This document shows positions 11,121 to 23,930 of a DNA stretch of 64,000 nucleotides, piece after piece. The position numbers were made by a program, and so were the translations under genes. The stretch lies in NCBI GenBank assembly GCA_022494885.1, contig JAGVSM010003706.1:124001-188000 (forward strand), in the 5' to 3' direction. Within the stretch, counting starts at the first letter, position 1. Every line of letters begins with the position of its first letter. This stretch comes from Micrasema longulum (Eukaryota > Arthropoda > Insecta > Trichoptera > Brachycentridae). The notes beneath the pieces were generated by a model. The model worked only from the letters and a program-made list of their open reading frames with translations, had not been told where the DNA came from and searched no databases.

Positions 11121-12545
11121 TAGGCTGAACCACTGAATCCAACCTACTTTACTTAGTACTTTTACGCTTCCGTTTTAGTTATACAGAGCTATTTCAGCGA
11201 CATTAACAATAACATATTGCAAACATTTGAAGGCGCTTTAGTAAATTCATTTTATGTTATATTGAAAAAAAATAAACGCTTGTAAATTTATATAATTTAA
11301 ATCTAAATTTAAAAAACACATTATATTCCCCCTATCCTGAATTCTATACGGTAGAAAATTATTGTTGTTATTTTTTATTCCTTTATTGGGGACCTTTTAC
11401 CAAAACATGATAACATCGGCCAAAAACAATTTATATTAATTAACAATAAACATAAGAACAACACGAATAACAATATATTCACAAACAATATACAACAAAA
11501 ATATAAGTACTAGAATAACATAAAATAATAATTGAAATAATTAACATATAACTTAACTCACGAAATTCCAACATAAATTTAAAAAGGCACTTAAATAAAA
11601 AAAACCCATCAAAAACCTGATAGCGCCTGTTTAACGGAAAAGAGTAACTTTCAGTAAAATATATAAAGGAAGATTAAACTTAATAACTAGGAAAATTAGA
11701 ACAAAATAATCAAAATAAAAACAAACATAATCTTATGATAATGATAAATTTTAAAAATTTTAAACAATAAACAACATTTTAAGGAACTTGTTTAGAAAAT
11801 AAAAATGAATGCAAATCGTATTTTCTTTTTAAACACCAGTTTTTACTCTATTAGAGAAGTAGAGACGTTATTATTAATTACGTTGTATCTACCATCTACG
11901 TACACTATGTAATTTTTATTCTTATTATGTAAAACAATTTTGATGAGTAAATAAAAAAATATTTAAAAAACCGATGAATTTTACATATTCCTAGTTTTCG
12001 AACAACGAAAACCATTTAAAACACTCTTCATTTCAATCCGCATAGGTATTTAAAAAATATATTTTTCAACACTAAATAAATAAATAATATATTTTTTAAT
12101 ACAAAAAGTTGTTGCCATACATGGATCAATTTTGACAATCAATTTCGAAATTTCATATTGATTTTTAAAAATTAGTCGGTTTTAATGTTCAACTTCAATA
12201 TATCTTAATTTTTCTCGTTATGTGCATTAAACGATTTTCATTTATTTTCAAACTCGTTTTTTCTTTTATATAAGACTAAAGGTTCTATAAATTTCTAGAG
12301 AGCCCCTATATCCTCTATTTTTTATTTATTTATTTTAATTTTGCCATCGGGGTATGCTTTGGTATTTGATGATAATAAACGTACCTAGTACATCTATAAA
12401 TTTTTAAAAAAAAAATTGTCAATGGGTGTGTTACGACAACCCCTTTTTGGCTGTCGAGATATTCAAACTGAATAAAAAACGTGAAACAGAAATTGCTTTT
12501 CTTTTTTCCAAAACTCTGACCATTACTGATTTAAATTAAGGATAG
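11121..12545. other. AT-rich; LINE tail near 11355-11480
   Basis: ATTCCTTTATT at about 11380 followed by CAAAACATGATAACATCGGC matches 26930-26960 and looks like a minus-strand LINE 3' end. The rest is AT-rich with nothing recognised. Confidence 0.4.
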
Positions 12546-12700
12546 GTGGCCTCCGTAGTGCAATGGTTAAGATACTTGATTTAATCATGGAAGGTTCAGG
12601 GTTCGATTCCCGGTGAAAATATAAAAATTTAACTTGATTTTTCTCAAGCCTGAGTGTCTTGTGCGGTAACACAGAAATTCAGGTTCACTATCTAAAATGA
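12546..12700 (+). repeat. SINE-B copy with intact B box
   Basis: The head GGTGGCCTCCGTAGTGCAAT leads to a good B box (GGGTTCGATTCCCGG, 12600-12614) and the TTTTCTCAAGCCTGAGTG family block. Confidence 0.75.
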
Positions 12701-13651
12701 AAAATTTCAATTTTTTTGCACTTGTTACATATTCTTTACTAATAATTTTAGATCCTAATAAAGCGTTTGATTGTTCTCTTAATCTACCCAAGTCTTTGTC
12801 ACAAATGGTAGGAAATAATGTCCACGTACAGGAAAGTAATGTACATTTTTAGCAAAAATATCATAGCTCTGCACATTCTTATTATTGTATGATTTGGATA
12901 TTGCCAGACGCGAAAATCCGAATGAAGTTACTTCAACCGTATTGTATCTCAGTAGGGATGTATCAGTACTTATTTAAAATAACTTTTACCATGCATGGTA
13001 AAATCTAAAAGTTTTTAGTTTATTTCTGACCTATTATATACAACTCTTCATTTTTTATAATTTTTTTTTTAAAACTGTTTCAATAGACTGAGTTTTTCTA
13101 CTGACATTTCTTATTTTTAGTCTATAAGATACAACCGGCACATGCTTCGTATTGTCACAATATGTTCATAATCTCAAATAATTACGGTTTGCTACATACA
13201 ATTAAAGAAATATATAAGTTTAATTACCATAGAGTATAATATTGTGAATTCAGTGTTTAATGGAATCTACAGTTCAGGCAATATAAGAATATACTTTTGA
13301 CAGCTTACAATAGTGTTCTAGCAGTCTTTTTCTTTCGATTTTCAATATCGATTTACTAATTTTGAATCATTTTTCGATAGATAGGGTAAAAGGAAACGGG
13401 TTTTCATATTTACGAATAAATAGCTTCTTATTAGTATCCTCTTAAATTGACTGTAGAATAGGTATAATATGGCGTATAAACTATACACTGTTTGGCGAAA
13501 TTGAAAGTTTTGCGGTTTTATTCGATACAGTATGTTTAAGCATAATTTTATGTTCAAAATAATATTTTCATTTAAAATGGCATAATAATCTCTGAACCGT
13601 AGATAATGGGAGATGGGTTTTACATCCATCGATACATTTATATCTCCTCCT
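12701..13651. other. AT-rich, no gene seen
   Basis: A 95-codon minus-strand open stretch at 13342-13629 shows no domain and is biased to Tyr, Ile, Asn and Phe. I regard it as chance. Confidence 0.45.
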
Positions 13652-13745
13652 GGGCTGGTATTCCAAACGCTCTCGCGGCCGTATTATCTCGTGGATTTAC
13701 ATACAAAATACGAGAGAGCTGCGAGAGTGGTTCAGAATAGCCCCC
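13652..13745. mobile_element. Palindromic MITE-P copy 1
   Basis: Nearly the whole ~94-bp unit is self-complementary: GGGCTGGTATTCCAAACGCT at the left pairs with the AGAGTGGTTCAGAATAGCCC right end, and a TACATACAAAATACG centre separates the arms. A second copy at 58535-58655 interrupts a mariner transposase, showing that the unit has been mobile. Confidence 0.65.
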
Positions 13746-14810
13746 CTGATTATATTTTAACGTAGAAATAGGACTTTGTATTATTTAATATTTTTGATTA
13801 AATACGTACAACTATTTTGATATAAAAAGCATCAAACTGTCCATCAATTTAAATTAGAATAATTTTGTTTCTTGTGGAAACTTTATTTTGTAGCTGAGAT
13901 TCTAAAAGTAAAATGTTTTCTGATAAAATTTAAAAATCTGTAGAACTTGAATCTTATGGAAGCTTTATCGCTCGAACTATGAATTCCCGATAGTAATTAT
14001 AATGAATTCGTTGATAAATATGACGAATGTAAAACTTTGATAACGATTTCCCTCGTCGCGTCGTGTGGGAATTTGTCTAGTTAACAGGGTTACCTCCCGT
14101 TAGAATGTTTTTTTTTTTTAAACTTCAAGTACAAACACTTTATGCACTTTGGCGGGCTTATTGCTGAAATAAATATCTTCCAGTCCATCAAAAAACAGAC
14201 CGGTCAGAAGAAAAAATGGTCAAAAATTGTACCTACTCAATTTTTTTTGTTGCATAAATACACATACTTATATTCAAATTATAGCAAATTTTTAGTGGGT
14301 AGTTAGAGCTTGCACATACAAACTTATGAATAAAAATACCTATCTCTTGATTGGGTGATTATCAAAACAAAATGAATAAATGAAATATTATCTTTACTTC
14401 GGTAGAACTTGTATAAAATAATTCGCTTCATTCCTTTCAGTAGTTAGCACAAAAACCGTCTAGTGTTCGTCCATTTGGAGAGGAAACCGATTATAACATT
14501 TCTATAAGCAGATTTATGGAAGTATATATATTCCAAATATACTGAAAAAGATCAGTCTCCCTAATTATCCATACTAATGTGAGATCTCATGCACTCTTTT
14601 ACGCACCCGGAAGCCGTACAAATGCAAATCCAGAATTCACGCATTAATAAGGCAATTCGCTGGTTGAATACGGCTTCAGCGGACAGTATGGATTTATTTT
14701 TTTGTATATATTGGCAGTGAAGCAACTATGTGTTTTCTATTTATTACCTTCTAGCGTATATTTACAGTATGCATTACTTGATGAGTTAAACAACCCGTAA
14801 GGTAACGGAG
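13746..14810. other. AT-rich, no gene seen
   Basis: No recognisable exon or repeat boundary. Confidence 0.45.
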
Positions 14811-14813
14811 ACT

Positions 14814-15212
14814 TCAATTGAACGTAGTTATGCAGAAAGCAGCCAGTCCACAATTTCGGAAAAAAATTATATTGATGTTGTCAGATGCAGTAAGGTCGAT
14901 TCAATGTTCTGCTAAAAACAGCCAGACCGCTTTTATAAAAACAACTGTACTAATCACCTCCGGAAAAAGGTGTCGATCACAAAAACGGCATTTATGGTAC
15001 TTTAAAAATCTTTGAAACTGGTCAAATACACAATAAGATTCTTGTTTGTAATATATAAAAAAACTTATGTATTCATTGTTTATCGTTTGTTAAAGTCAAG
15101 AACATTCAAACTATTGTGTAAATTTTATAATTCACTTTTTTCACAAACTGGCTATTATCCCAGTTTCACTTTTCTATCGCTGGCTGCTTTCTGTATAACT
15201 ACGTTCAATTGA
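14814..15212. mobile_element. MITE-T1 with 33-bp terminal inverted repeats
   Basis: The left end TCAATTGAACGTAGTTATGC and the following AGAAAGCAGCCAG (14814-14846) are matched by the reverse complement at 15180-15212 with one mismatch. Two short open stretches inside (65 and 66 codons) show no transposase motif. A lone end of the same family is at 23277-23306. Confidence 0.8.
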
Positions 15213-15625
15213 GGGCATTGGAAGCAAAGATAGTGAACTTCCATTTTGGCGTATTCGAGAAAAATAACAAAACTGCTACACTAATGCCAAAGAGAGTCTT
15301 TATGTTAGAAATGTTATTTTCACTGAACTTTAACTTTAAAATACTAATAAATTAGCCATAATAGAAACACGAATTCAAAAAACTTTCTAAATATTTGTAT
15401 TGAAAATTTAAATATCAAGCCTGTCATTGGTCGAACAAACTGACTGATGGATATTGTGATGTTTGCTTAACACGATTTTTAATCAATCAGAAGAATGATT
15501 TTAAACTACATTTGCAAGTCAACTCATGATTTTTATAAAAATAAAGTTGATAAACTGCAGAATGACATCATAATTAAAAAAAAAATTTTTGGAGGTTGCT
15601 ATTTTTGCTTCCAATGCCCTCAATT
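15207..15625. mobile_element. MITE-T2 abutting MITE-T1
   Basis: The left end AATTGAGGGCATTGGAAGCA pairs with TGCTTCCAATGCCCTCAATT at 15606-15625, and the match continues weakly to about 35 bp. Its first bases overlap the last bases of MITE-T1 (AATTGA). Confidence 0.75.
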
Positions 15626-15699
15626 ATCAAATAAATAAATAAGAGTAAAATAGTTATACAAACGATCGGACTATGAGCGAATTTACGAAACGGAATAAT

Positions 15700-15805
15700 G
15701 TTATGATAGAGCGGGGTTCATGTCTCATCCGAACCGGGTCGTAGTCCCCCCTGAACTTACGGATCGGAGGTCTGAGGTTTGAACCCTGCTTTATCACAAT
15801 TAGAT
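15700..15805 (+). repeat. SINE-C copy
   Basis: AACCGGGTCGTAGTCC and CTTACGGATCGGAGGTCTGA are followed by a B-box-like GGTTTGAACCCTG. It reads in the opposite orientation to the copies at 52030 and 63695. Confidence 0.6.
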
Positions 15806-16084
15806 TTCCATATTCATAGTTATTTTTCACGAGTAAAATAGAAGTATTTGGATAACTCATAAAAAAAAACCCACATTTGTTTGTAAAAATCTTATGATTT
15901 ATCATTGAATTTACTAATTGGATGGCTAGTTAAGCTGTAGAAATCAATAATTTTTACTCGTAATAAAATGATAAGATATTGGCATTTTTAACCCTGCTGA
16001 TTTCTTAAATTTTGCGTGACGGACGTTTCGCCTTTCAAAGGCAAAAGCAAACAAAATCAAGAAAAATCTATTAAAGAATAACGC

Positions 16085-16230
16085 GCTTCGGTTCGGTTCT
16101 CGGAAAGATCGACAGTAAATATGTATTTGAGATTAAATTTTTTTAACACAATATTTCGTGGTCCCTGGACTAGCGCCTGAAACGTTATACTGATCATCTT
16201 GCACATTATGAAATGCAGTACACAAATAAT
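16085..16230 (+). repeat. SINE-A copy, 3' truncated
   Basis: A B-box-like GGTTCGGTTCTCGG leads into the GGTCCCTGGACTAGCGCCTG body block and a TACTGATCATCTTGC block. The GCGATTGGTG part is missing. Confidence 0.6.
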
Positions 16231-16684
16231 AAGGAAACAATAATAATATTAGTGTTTGCGACAAAAAAAAAGACATTTATTGAAAACGGTTTTTAAATTA
16301 TTAAAAAAATATTTTTTTTGTGTCAACCCTACAGCTAGAAAAATATGATGTCTTCGTAGTTTATGTTTATAATATTTATATAATGGGTATTGGATAACGG
16401 TCACAATCACATAATATTTACTATGATAACATATCCTACCGAAAATATAAGATATGGAGGGAGGATGTAGCATACACACTTATCTCCTAAACAAATTCTT
16501 TGACTGTTCTTATTTAAAATTTCATACTTAAAAACACTATACAAACGAACGAACTTACGAAACGAATGTATGACATGAAGGGTGCGACAACATATTTAAA
16601 GGAGATGCCTTATTTATGTGGGATAATTTACCCAAGTAATTCAATTTCGGAGCCATTTTCGACTATGCCTAGGTGTAAGTAGTA
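16231..16684. other. AT-rich; lone MITE end at 16541-16575
   Basis: ACAAACGAACGAACTTACGA at 16541 matches the right terminal repeat of the MITE at 9991-10336. Nothing else recognised. Confidence 0.5.
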
Positions 16685-16775
16685 ATCCGAGCTGAGTCGT
16701 GCTTCTACGGTAGTGTCGTGGACTTACGGATCAGAGGTCTGAGGGCTTAACTCTGCTTCACCGCAACTAGATTTC
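16685..16775 (+). repeat. SINE-C copy
   Basis: GTGTCGTGGACTTACGGATC and AGAGGTCTGAGGGC match the family core. The B box is decayed (GGCTTAACTCTG). Confidence 0.6.
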
Positions 16776-18106
16776 AATTTTGTTTTACAAATTTATTTTC
16801 CCTGTCACTTTTTTTACACTTGCATTACAAACAAACAGGCAGAGCTTAAAAAAGTTTAAAGTTTAATTTATTATTCTTTTATTTTCTTTAAACTGGACAA
16901 ATGCGTCGTTTTATAATTCTTTCTTCATACAACCCTTTTTGAAAAAACGTAACAATCGCATAACTAAAAACATTTTTGAACTTATAGTATTATTTTATTT
17001 TGATGGAAATTGTTATTCACTGTTCATTACTCGGTACATTTAAAATTATCAATTTGTTTCGATAAATTTATAATCGACACTGGAAAGGCTATTTACTTTA
17101 AGCGACATCGCAATTTTAATAACGACTGAACTAATTACATTAATTGACACGGGACTTGTAAAATATATTCAATAAATATGCGAATACATATTTAAATATG
17201 ATTTACCCCGTCTATTGACGATGTTCTGAATGGAGGTATAAGTTATGAGATTTATTTTTTTTTAAATTTTTTAATGGCTCTCCTTGCAAAATGTCGCTTA
17301 AAGTATAGAGCTTTTCCAGCGTCGATTATGTGCGGCTGATTAGGGATTATGGTATTATGAAATCTGATGTGAAAATTGAAGGTGTGATAAATGGAATAAG
17401 TGCGAGCTTTTTAGCTTAGATCTTAACTGACTGGTACTGTTAGTTGATGATGCGCAAGTGTGAAGGAACATTATTAGTTCTAGACAATACTGTCCTATTA
17501 AGCCGTAAAGTCGTAATTGGAAAAAAAAAACCGGTTTTTTTTGTAATAGATTCTCATAATTTTATTGGACCAACAAGTCATTTCTCATTCTCGAATATGA
17601 CGTACATGTATTTTCTTGTAAAAAATCCATGACAATATAATATTCTACATTAAAAGCATCCACCACATACCCAAATCCGCTTTAAATGTTTCTCTTTGGA
17701 TTCACTCATACAAGCAAGCAATTATTTTTTTCAGTACAGATTTCTTCCTCTACTAACCAAATTCATTAAGAAGAAGCGTGAACAAATAAATACATTTACA
17801 ACTTTCAATTTCCCTTTCACCGTCGCTCTAAACCTCCCCTCATCGTCTAAAAGGTAGGGACAAGTGGAGTATAAATAAAATAAATTAATAAATCCATCAC
17901 CCAATTCAAACCCCTTTATGTGGACAGTGAAAGATAATGTTAGTAGTATCTACTCTCTGGAGCACCAGAACGCCCCCTGGTGACTCTCAAGGCCGGTCAC
18001 CGGCGCGGCGCACCCAAAAGCAGCAGACTTACCCAAAACTACTGGTTGCAAACCAACTTTGGCCACCACTCATACCTACACGAACTTTATTACTCATATA
18101 ACATAA
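16776..18106. other. AT-rich; GC-richer patch at 17955-18030
   Basis: The patch around CTGGTGACTCTCAAGGCCGG is GC-rich and unrepeated here. No exon signals were found around it. Confidence 0.4.
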
Positions 18107-19180
18107 TATAACTAGCGGACCCGACAGACGTTGTCCTGCCCAAACGTTGGCTTGCCTGCCATTAGCTTGGATTTTTTTGGATAGATAAGTAGGTACCTAG
18201 GTAACTGTTTATGATTGAATTCCAAAACTAAAAATTATCAACATTCAAATATTGAATTTATGTAGGTTTCTAGGTACTTGTTTACAGTCGAATTCCAAAA
18301 CATAAAATAATTAATTTTCAAATATAGAATGTCAAGATCCGTGAACTGTCCGTAAACTGAGATCCGAGGCTGATACATGCACTATCGCCAGAATCAAGAA
18401 AGGGGTGCTGCGTTGAATGGACATCGAAAGAACGGTTAAAAGGATCTAAGATACGAATGTTGATAGATGGATACAACGAGGAAGAACGAGAAAGACATGG
18501 CACGATCGAGTACATCAAATACTTGAAGATGGACATGTCAAGAGTAGTAAAAATCGACGTGTGTGCATGAGAAGATGTATGAATGTAGAGGAAGCGCGGT
18601 CTGTATGCAAAGGCAGAGTGATATGGCGTTCTATCTTCTCTGCCTATCCCTACGGTGAAACGGCATGATGGTTTGTTGTTGTTGTTGAATATAGAATTAT
18701 TTTCGCAAATGTCAAACTCGGCTCTTCTCACCAACAGGGGTGCACTTTATTCACGAATGCGATTTTCAAAAATGTATTGAATGTTAGTTAATATTATTTT
18801 AGTTTTACCAAAAACCCAGTAAAAAGAAATAAATGGGAAGAAACTATAAGGAATATATGGAAATAATCTGATTGGGATCCATAAAAAGTAAATGTTGTTT
18901 GTAAACATTAAAAAAAAAACCTATTTTTAAACACAAAAATACAACACCCTTCCATTTTTTTTGTATATTAATTCTCGTCGAATGCAACCCTGGTAGGTCT
19001 ATGAAAAAAAGATTTATGCTTCTAACTTTTATTGGCAGATTTGATTGAAAATTTTAATATCTACGAACACGCGCAGGGCAATGATCCATATTTTGCTGAA
19101 AACTGCACGTAAATCGGTTTAGCCGTTTAGGAGAAGTTCAGTGACATCACACGTACAGAATAATTATATTTAAAGATAGT
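18107..19180 (+). repeat. REP1 copy a (interspersed repeat, with nested LINE-Y)
   Basis: It begins ACTAGCGGACCCGACAGACG TTGTCCTG and ends with AATCGGTTTAGCCGTTTAGG AGAAG and a CATCACACGTACAGAA block, both typical of a widespread insect repeat type. Two short repeated GGTACCTAGGTA-like units follow the start. Other copies are at 25478-26115 and 56840-58165. Its class (LINE tail, Helitron-like or other) is not settled from sequence alone. LINE-Y interrupts it at 18331-18687. Confidence 0.7.
18331..18687 (+). pseudogene. LINE-Y 3' end inserted in REP1
   Basis: The coding trace is RGRTRKTWHDRVHQI, EDGHVKSSKNRR, CMRRCMNVEEA and IWRSIFSAYPYG, the conserved tail that follows non-LTR reverse transcriptases. 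It ends in a GTT-repeat. The 10-bp word AATATAGAAT flanks it exactly (18321-18330 and 18688-18697), a target-site duplication in REP1 sequence. It is 5'-truncated and frameshifted. Confidence 0.8.
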
Positions 19181-21369
19181 GAAAACGAATGAAGAATTTT
19201 ACAATCTCAGTGCTAGCGCAGGCAAAACTAAAAATCCAAATAAAGAAACACACTCACCAGGTCAAAACTGCCATTTTGAATAAGGCTGGTGAGTATGCTA
19301 AAGTTGCACATATTTTCTCTTGGCTCCGTCTAGAGCACGATGGCTGCCGGTTGCTGGCTGACTTCACCCTTAATAGTTGTTGATTTTAGAATTTTTTATG
19401 TTATTTTATTTTAGTTCGGCTATGTGATCTATGTTTGATGATATAAGAATAGTAGGGTGGTATGTTTCGTATTTATTTTAATAAAAAGTTTTATTAAAAG
19501 TATTGTATGATGAAGTTTATTTAATGGGTGCACTATTTTTTTTGTACGAATTATCGTTAGTATCGAATAGTACCGAGTTTTCGATCGAAATTTCGAGACT
19601 TGGTCTCCAAGTCTCGTCTTAATCTCCAGACTTAAATTTGTGTCGAGACTAGAAGCCCTACTCCGAACATATTGTTTGGTTGCGCCGAGTTCGACAAATT
19701 TTCCTCTGCCTGAATCAAATGCTGACCAAAGAGTAAATTTTCTTCGACATGTTTTTCCAATACAAAGTTTCGATAGATATTTTGGAGTCATTTCATTAAG
19801 GGATTTGAAAAGTCAAGTATTATTGAATTATAATTCAATATATGTTTGAAACTCAGTATTTATTTAATTTTTGGAACCTCTGTATAAAATCTCTGTCTTA
19901 GCTTCCTATATCCTTTTTCAAAAAATAGTTATTCATGACCACATATTGCACGAACAATAAGTGTACTTAAAAATATTATTTGTCTGAGAGGTTACTGCAT
20001 ATTTCCTCCGTTCTAGGAGACTAGGAGTACACTATACGGTTTTTTCGTAATTTTTACATACTATGTGTAGGTACTCCAGCGTATAATTTACGGTCTCTCG
20101 ATCAAGATATCGAGCCGAACCGACATACAACGCCTCAGTATAAAAAAAGCTTATTGCCCAAATAAATATTGGAAGTATACCGAAATTTAATAAGTTTCGT
20201 ATATTCCCACCCTCCTCGCTCAAACATTGGGCAAGGCGACCCAATCAGCCTACCTCTTCCCACCCCGTAGGATTCGAAACACTTATTCGAGAGTGAAAGG
20301 GGGAGGCCGGGGAGGACGCACCTATAGGGAAAGGAAGAGGGAAAGCTCCACATATTCTGTATAATACATGTGCGTAGGTGGGAAGGAGATTCAAATTCAG
20401 AGGACCTCAACTCGGAAGATAATACAAATAACACTGATCTACAAAATAAGAATGTAACTAACGACAGTAAAACGTGTTTTATTTCAGAGTTTTTTAAGGA
20501 ACAATGTAGGTACATAAATAACACAGTAACACAATTTATTTACAAAACATATTTTAAATAGATTTTGTCTATATTTCATTGCTGGCTTGTCTCTTTTAAA
20601 GTTTGAACAGTAGTTCGCAAGCACGATTTCGTTCCTTTTTCCCTTGGTGATATTTACTTCACTCAACACGTGACAAAAGTTGTCAGGTTTATTCTCGCGG
20701 TTATGTGGCATTATAACGTTATATAGCATGTAATGTAATGATGTAATACCCTATATTTATATATAAATTACCAATAAAAAAAATAACGCTTTCACTCTCT
20801 AATGGGCATCTTCAGACTCCCTCCAGAGTCTATATACACATTTATATAAAACTAAATATTATCTTCGAATAAATAAGTGGAAGTGTATCAAGTATTTTTA
20901 ATTGGTAACTTATTTATAAATATAATAAGTATATGAAAAAGTTGTTAGTTGTTGTTAGATAATTACAGTATCTTAGATTTAACTTATTTGTAAAGCCATC
21001 CATTAACCATGCGTCCATTGAAATCTTTAATAAACTTTGATTTATACGAGTAAGTGCCTTAAAATAAGTTTTCATATAAATCATTCCAGTGTTCCTAATA
21101 ATAAAAACGAAATGTCTTTGTTTACCTACTGGGTTATTGACAGGCACTCACACAAACATATGGTATTTATTTATTCATTTTCAATTCATTTGCATACATA
21201 TTTACTAAAATATTATGGCTTTTTAGGCTGTGCCCGTATTCAGCCATTATAATCAAAAACATAACATTTAAAGTAAATAAAATAATAAATGATGATGTAT
21301 AATATGAAAAATGAGAACTTTAAAATGAAACAATATAATAATTGGAAAAAAATAATCATTTTCAATATC
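19181..21369. other. No gene seen; several short open stretches
   Basis: Open stretches at 19189-19383, 19640-19849 and 20135-20524 show no domain and no splice context. The part at 19560-19680 has repeated TTCGAGACTTGG / AAGTCTCG words and may be a decayed inverted-repeat element. A purine-rich patch lies at 20285-20350. Confidence 0.4.
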
Positions 21370-21725
21370 AAAAAGTATGACCACGTATCATCTTTTCACT
21401 CTGAACTCAAGTGGCTTCGTTTTTATCATCGCACAAACTTTCAATCTCTCTCACTTCTTTATAATATTCTTTACAACTCTCGCGGTCCAAAATATCTTGC
21501 TGAAAATTCAATTTACCTTTCTGACCGTGGTCTTTCGCTTCGCTCTTCTCAGGATAGAACACTTTCCATTCCTCGACATGGCACATCATTTTTCAGCTAT
21601 TTCTTTTCTGTTCAAGATGCTGGATTTTGGAATGGGCTACCTTTTCAAATAAAAAATGCACCTTCTCTAGCCACCTTCAAGAAACTCAGTCTCAGACTTC
21701 TATTATTTATGCAACAGATTAATTA
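21370..21725 (+). pseudogene. CR1/L2-like LINE C-terminus
   Basis: An uninterrupted frame reads YDHVSSFHSELKWLRFYHR, FQSLSLLYNILYN and RGPKYLAENSIYL, then SLRSSQDRTLSIPRH and FWNGLPFQIKNAPSLATFKK. The order 'H..LxWL, L..lyNiL, RSS....L.iPR, WN.LP..i..a.sl..FKK' is the classical C-terminus of CR1/L2-type reverse-transcriptase proteins. About 110 residues remain intact. The catalytic part is absent, so it is a 5'-truncated copy of fairly low age. Confidence 0.8.
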
Positions 21726-22423
21726 AGTAGTAAAAGTAAACACATATTTTTTGTTTTTGCTGGTGAGTTCATCTAAACCGCCTAACTAGGGATAGCTTCC
21801 CCGTTCTAAGGCAGTAAATAATGTATTTTTAGTCATTTTTGTCATAAATATAATTTACTAATATAAAACTTAACTTTTTATCCATTTTGATAGGTTTTCA
21901 AACTTAAGTTAAGACATAATACATATAAAATTATTTATTAATGCATATACTTTACATATACCTATTTACATATATGCATTACATATACTTAGTACATTTC
22001 AATTTTTTACAAAAGCTAAAATCCCGCCAAGCCACCTTTTGCGATTTATATTAATACTAATTTATGTAATATTACCAAAGTTTATAAAAACAATGAATCT
22101 AGAGATAAAATTAATAGCCGGAAAGATCAGTAATAAACATACAAATATATATTTTTTTCAAATACAAGAAAGAAAATACATATAAAAAAAATACAGCAAG
22201 TTTAATAAGTGTTATTTAATAAACTTTAGATCGAGTAGCCATTCTTTTATTTTGATGTTTTAAATGTAAATTTCGCCGAGTAAATACAATTTTAGTTGGT
22301 CGAAAGCAGTTAATTTTTTATTCTTCAATTAGCATACGTTTAACGATATTTTTTAACTGAGTTATTTGTAAAAAAAATATGCATGATTATTTTATTATTA
22401 TTTCACGATAAAACAAAAAAGCT
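21726..22423. other. AT-rich, probably LINE 3' UTR then unknown
   Basis: The first part probably continues the LINE above. No terminal signal is clear. Confidence 0.35.
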
Positions 22424-22668
22424 AGGGCCCCGATTACAATGGGAAGTTAACAGAGTTATCTTTGACTATCTATAAAGAAAAACGATAATTGTGTACAAAA
22501 ATAAATATATTCGAATGAACATTTAAAGTATCTTCGTCGGTAACCTGTAATTGAACATGTTTAGAAGAAAAAATGTATGAATATTCTGCCTGTCATACAG
22601 AAAACTTAATTCTACTTTGTTTATAAAATTGAAGATAAATGATAACTTCCCATTGTAATCGGGGCCCT
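22424..22668. mobile_element. MITE, 245 bp, 26-bp terminal inverted repeats
   Basis: AGGGCCCCGATTACAATGGG AAGTTA at 22424-22449 is perfectly matched in reverse at 22643-22668. The interior is AT-rich and non-coding. Confidence 0.85.
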
Positions 22669-23446
22669 GGTAAAGTCCGTAACGCTACTACGAAACCACA
22701 ACCCAACAAAAAAAACATTTTAATAGTTGTTTTACTAAAATTGTGACTTGCTGAGTAGCGCGCTTTTTATGGAATCTCTTGAATATCCCTGCCGTTGCGT
22801 TGTAGAAATTATAGGTCTTCCTCTGGGCTGTAGAATGTAGAGAAAACGAATGTGGGAGTCGGCGGTGCGGGTAAAGGGCGATGGGGCGGGATGGGATGGG
22901 GAAGAGGAGGTAAGGGATTCCGTAGTACGACGGGGGATGAATAGGGAGAGCGGTGTGATGATCAATACCGACTTGTTTATAGCGATCATTCCATTTTTAA
23001 GATGGTCACAAAAGGAACACACGTGATCAATTATTGCTTCTAACCTTGAAAAATAAAAACTACGTACTTTTCATTTTCTTAGGGCTTATTAGTTTACGTG
23101 TTGAATATGGCGGAAGCTGTGACACCGTTCTTTATATATTATTTTTTAAGTAGCAGTTCTTCGCGCGCAAGGTCGGGTTAGGGCATAGGCTACCATCACG
23201 CCGATCGGCTCCCATTATCGCACCCGGCCCAGGGCAAGTATTCTGAACGGACAATGATGGTAGAGAACGCGTATTGAACGTAGTTATGCAGAAAGCACCC
23301 AATCAATTTTTATCTTAAGCTAGGGCGAGTAGAGCCTGTCCTGGCGTACCCCCGGCTACGGCCCAGCATACTTGAATCCTTTTCATAATAAATCGCACTC
23401 GTCAATACTGGTACTGACTAAACGCAATGCACGGGGCAAATCACAA
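22669..23446. other. GC-richer patch 22840-22960; lone MITE-T1 end
   Basis: The patch holds GGGCGATGGGGCGGGATGGG, a GC-box-like run, on a shadow open frame. TTGAACGTAGTTATGCAGAA near 23277 is a MITE-T1 end. No exon was identified. Confidence 0.35.
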
Positions 23447-23930
23447 ACGCATTGGAAACGCGGTCTGACTTTTATTCATACAAACAAAATACATTATTGT
23501 ATTTTCTCCCTGGATTATGGCTCTAAAGCAGTGATTTTTTTACAAACTATAGTTAGTTACCATTAGCGTGTACCTATAGTTTTGTTTTTTGATAAATATA
23601 TTATAAAGAGAAAAACTGAAAAAAGCGCCCAGTTTTATCTGACGTCCTCGGACGTCTGTATCCAAGATTACCATTTTTGAAAAACTCAAAACGTTCTGAC
23701 ACAGAAAAATTTTCTTCTGAAACTCTTTCCAAAAAAGACAACAAAATCGGTTAAGTTTTGGTGTGCGGAAAATTGTATAGCGAAACGCCGATTTTGACGA
23801 TTTTGGTTAGGTATGATCAGTCCAACGTGCAGTTGGAGAAATTAGCGGTAGAGTGACAGAGTGAAAATCAGTGCTCAAATACCTATTAATTATTCAATAT
23901 TTTCAGCATCCGCTTTTCCTCTTAATGTAC
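23447..23930 (+). repeat. REP2 partial copy
   Basis: It starts GGAAACGCGGTCTGACTTTT and shares the order of 24604-25030 (TGGATTATGG, CAGTTTTATCTG, AAAATCGGTTAAGTTTTG). No coding trace. Confidence 0.65.

Noticed and set aside
15654..15905. 83-codon minus-strand frame
   Set aside because: It runs across a SINE-C copy in antisense and has no domain.
18318..18734. 138-codon minus-strand frame
   Set aside because: It is antisense to the LINE-Y insertion, whose plus-strand tail motifs explain the open stretch.
20135..20524. 129-codon minus-strand frame
   Set aside because: Low-complexity Ser/Leu/Phe composition, no domain and no splice context. It overlaps equally open frames on other strands, so it is probably chance.
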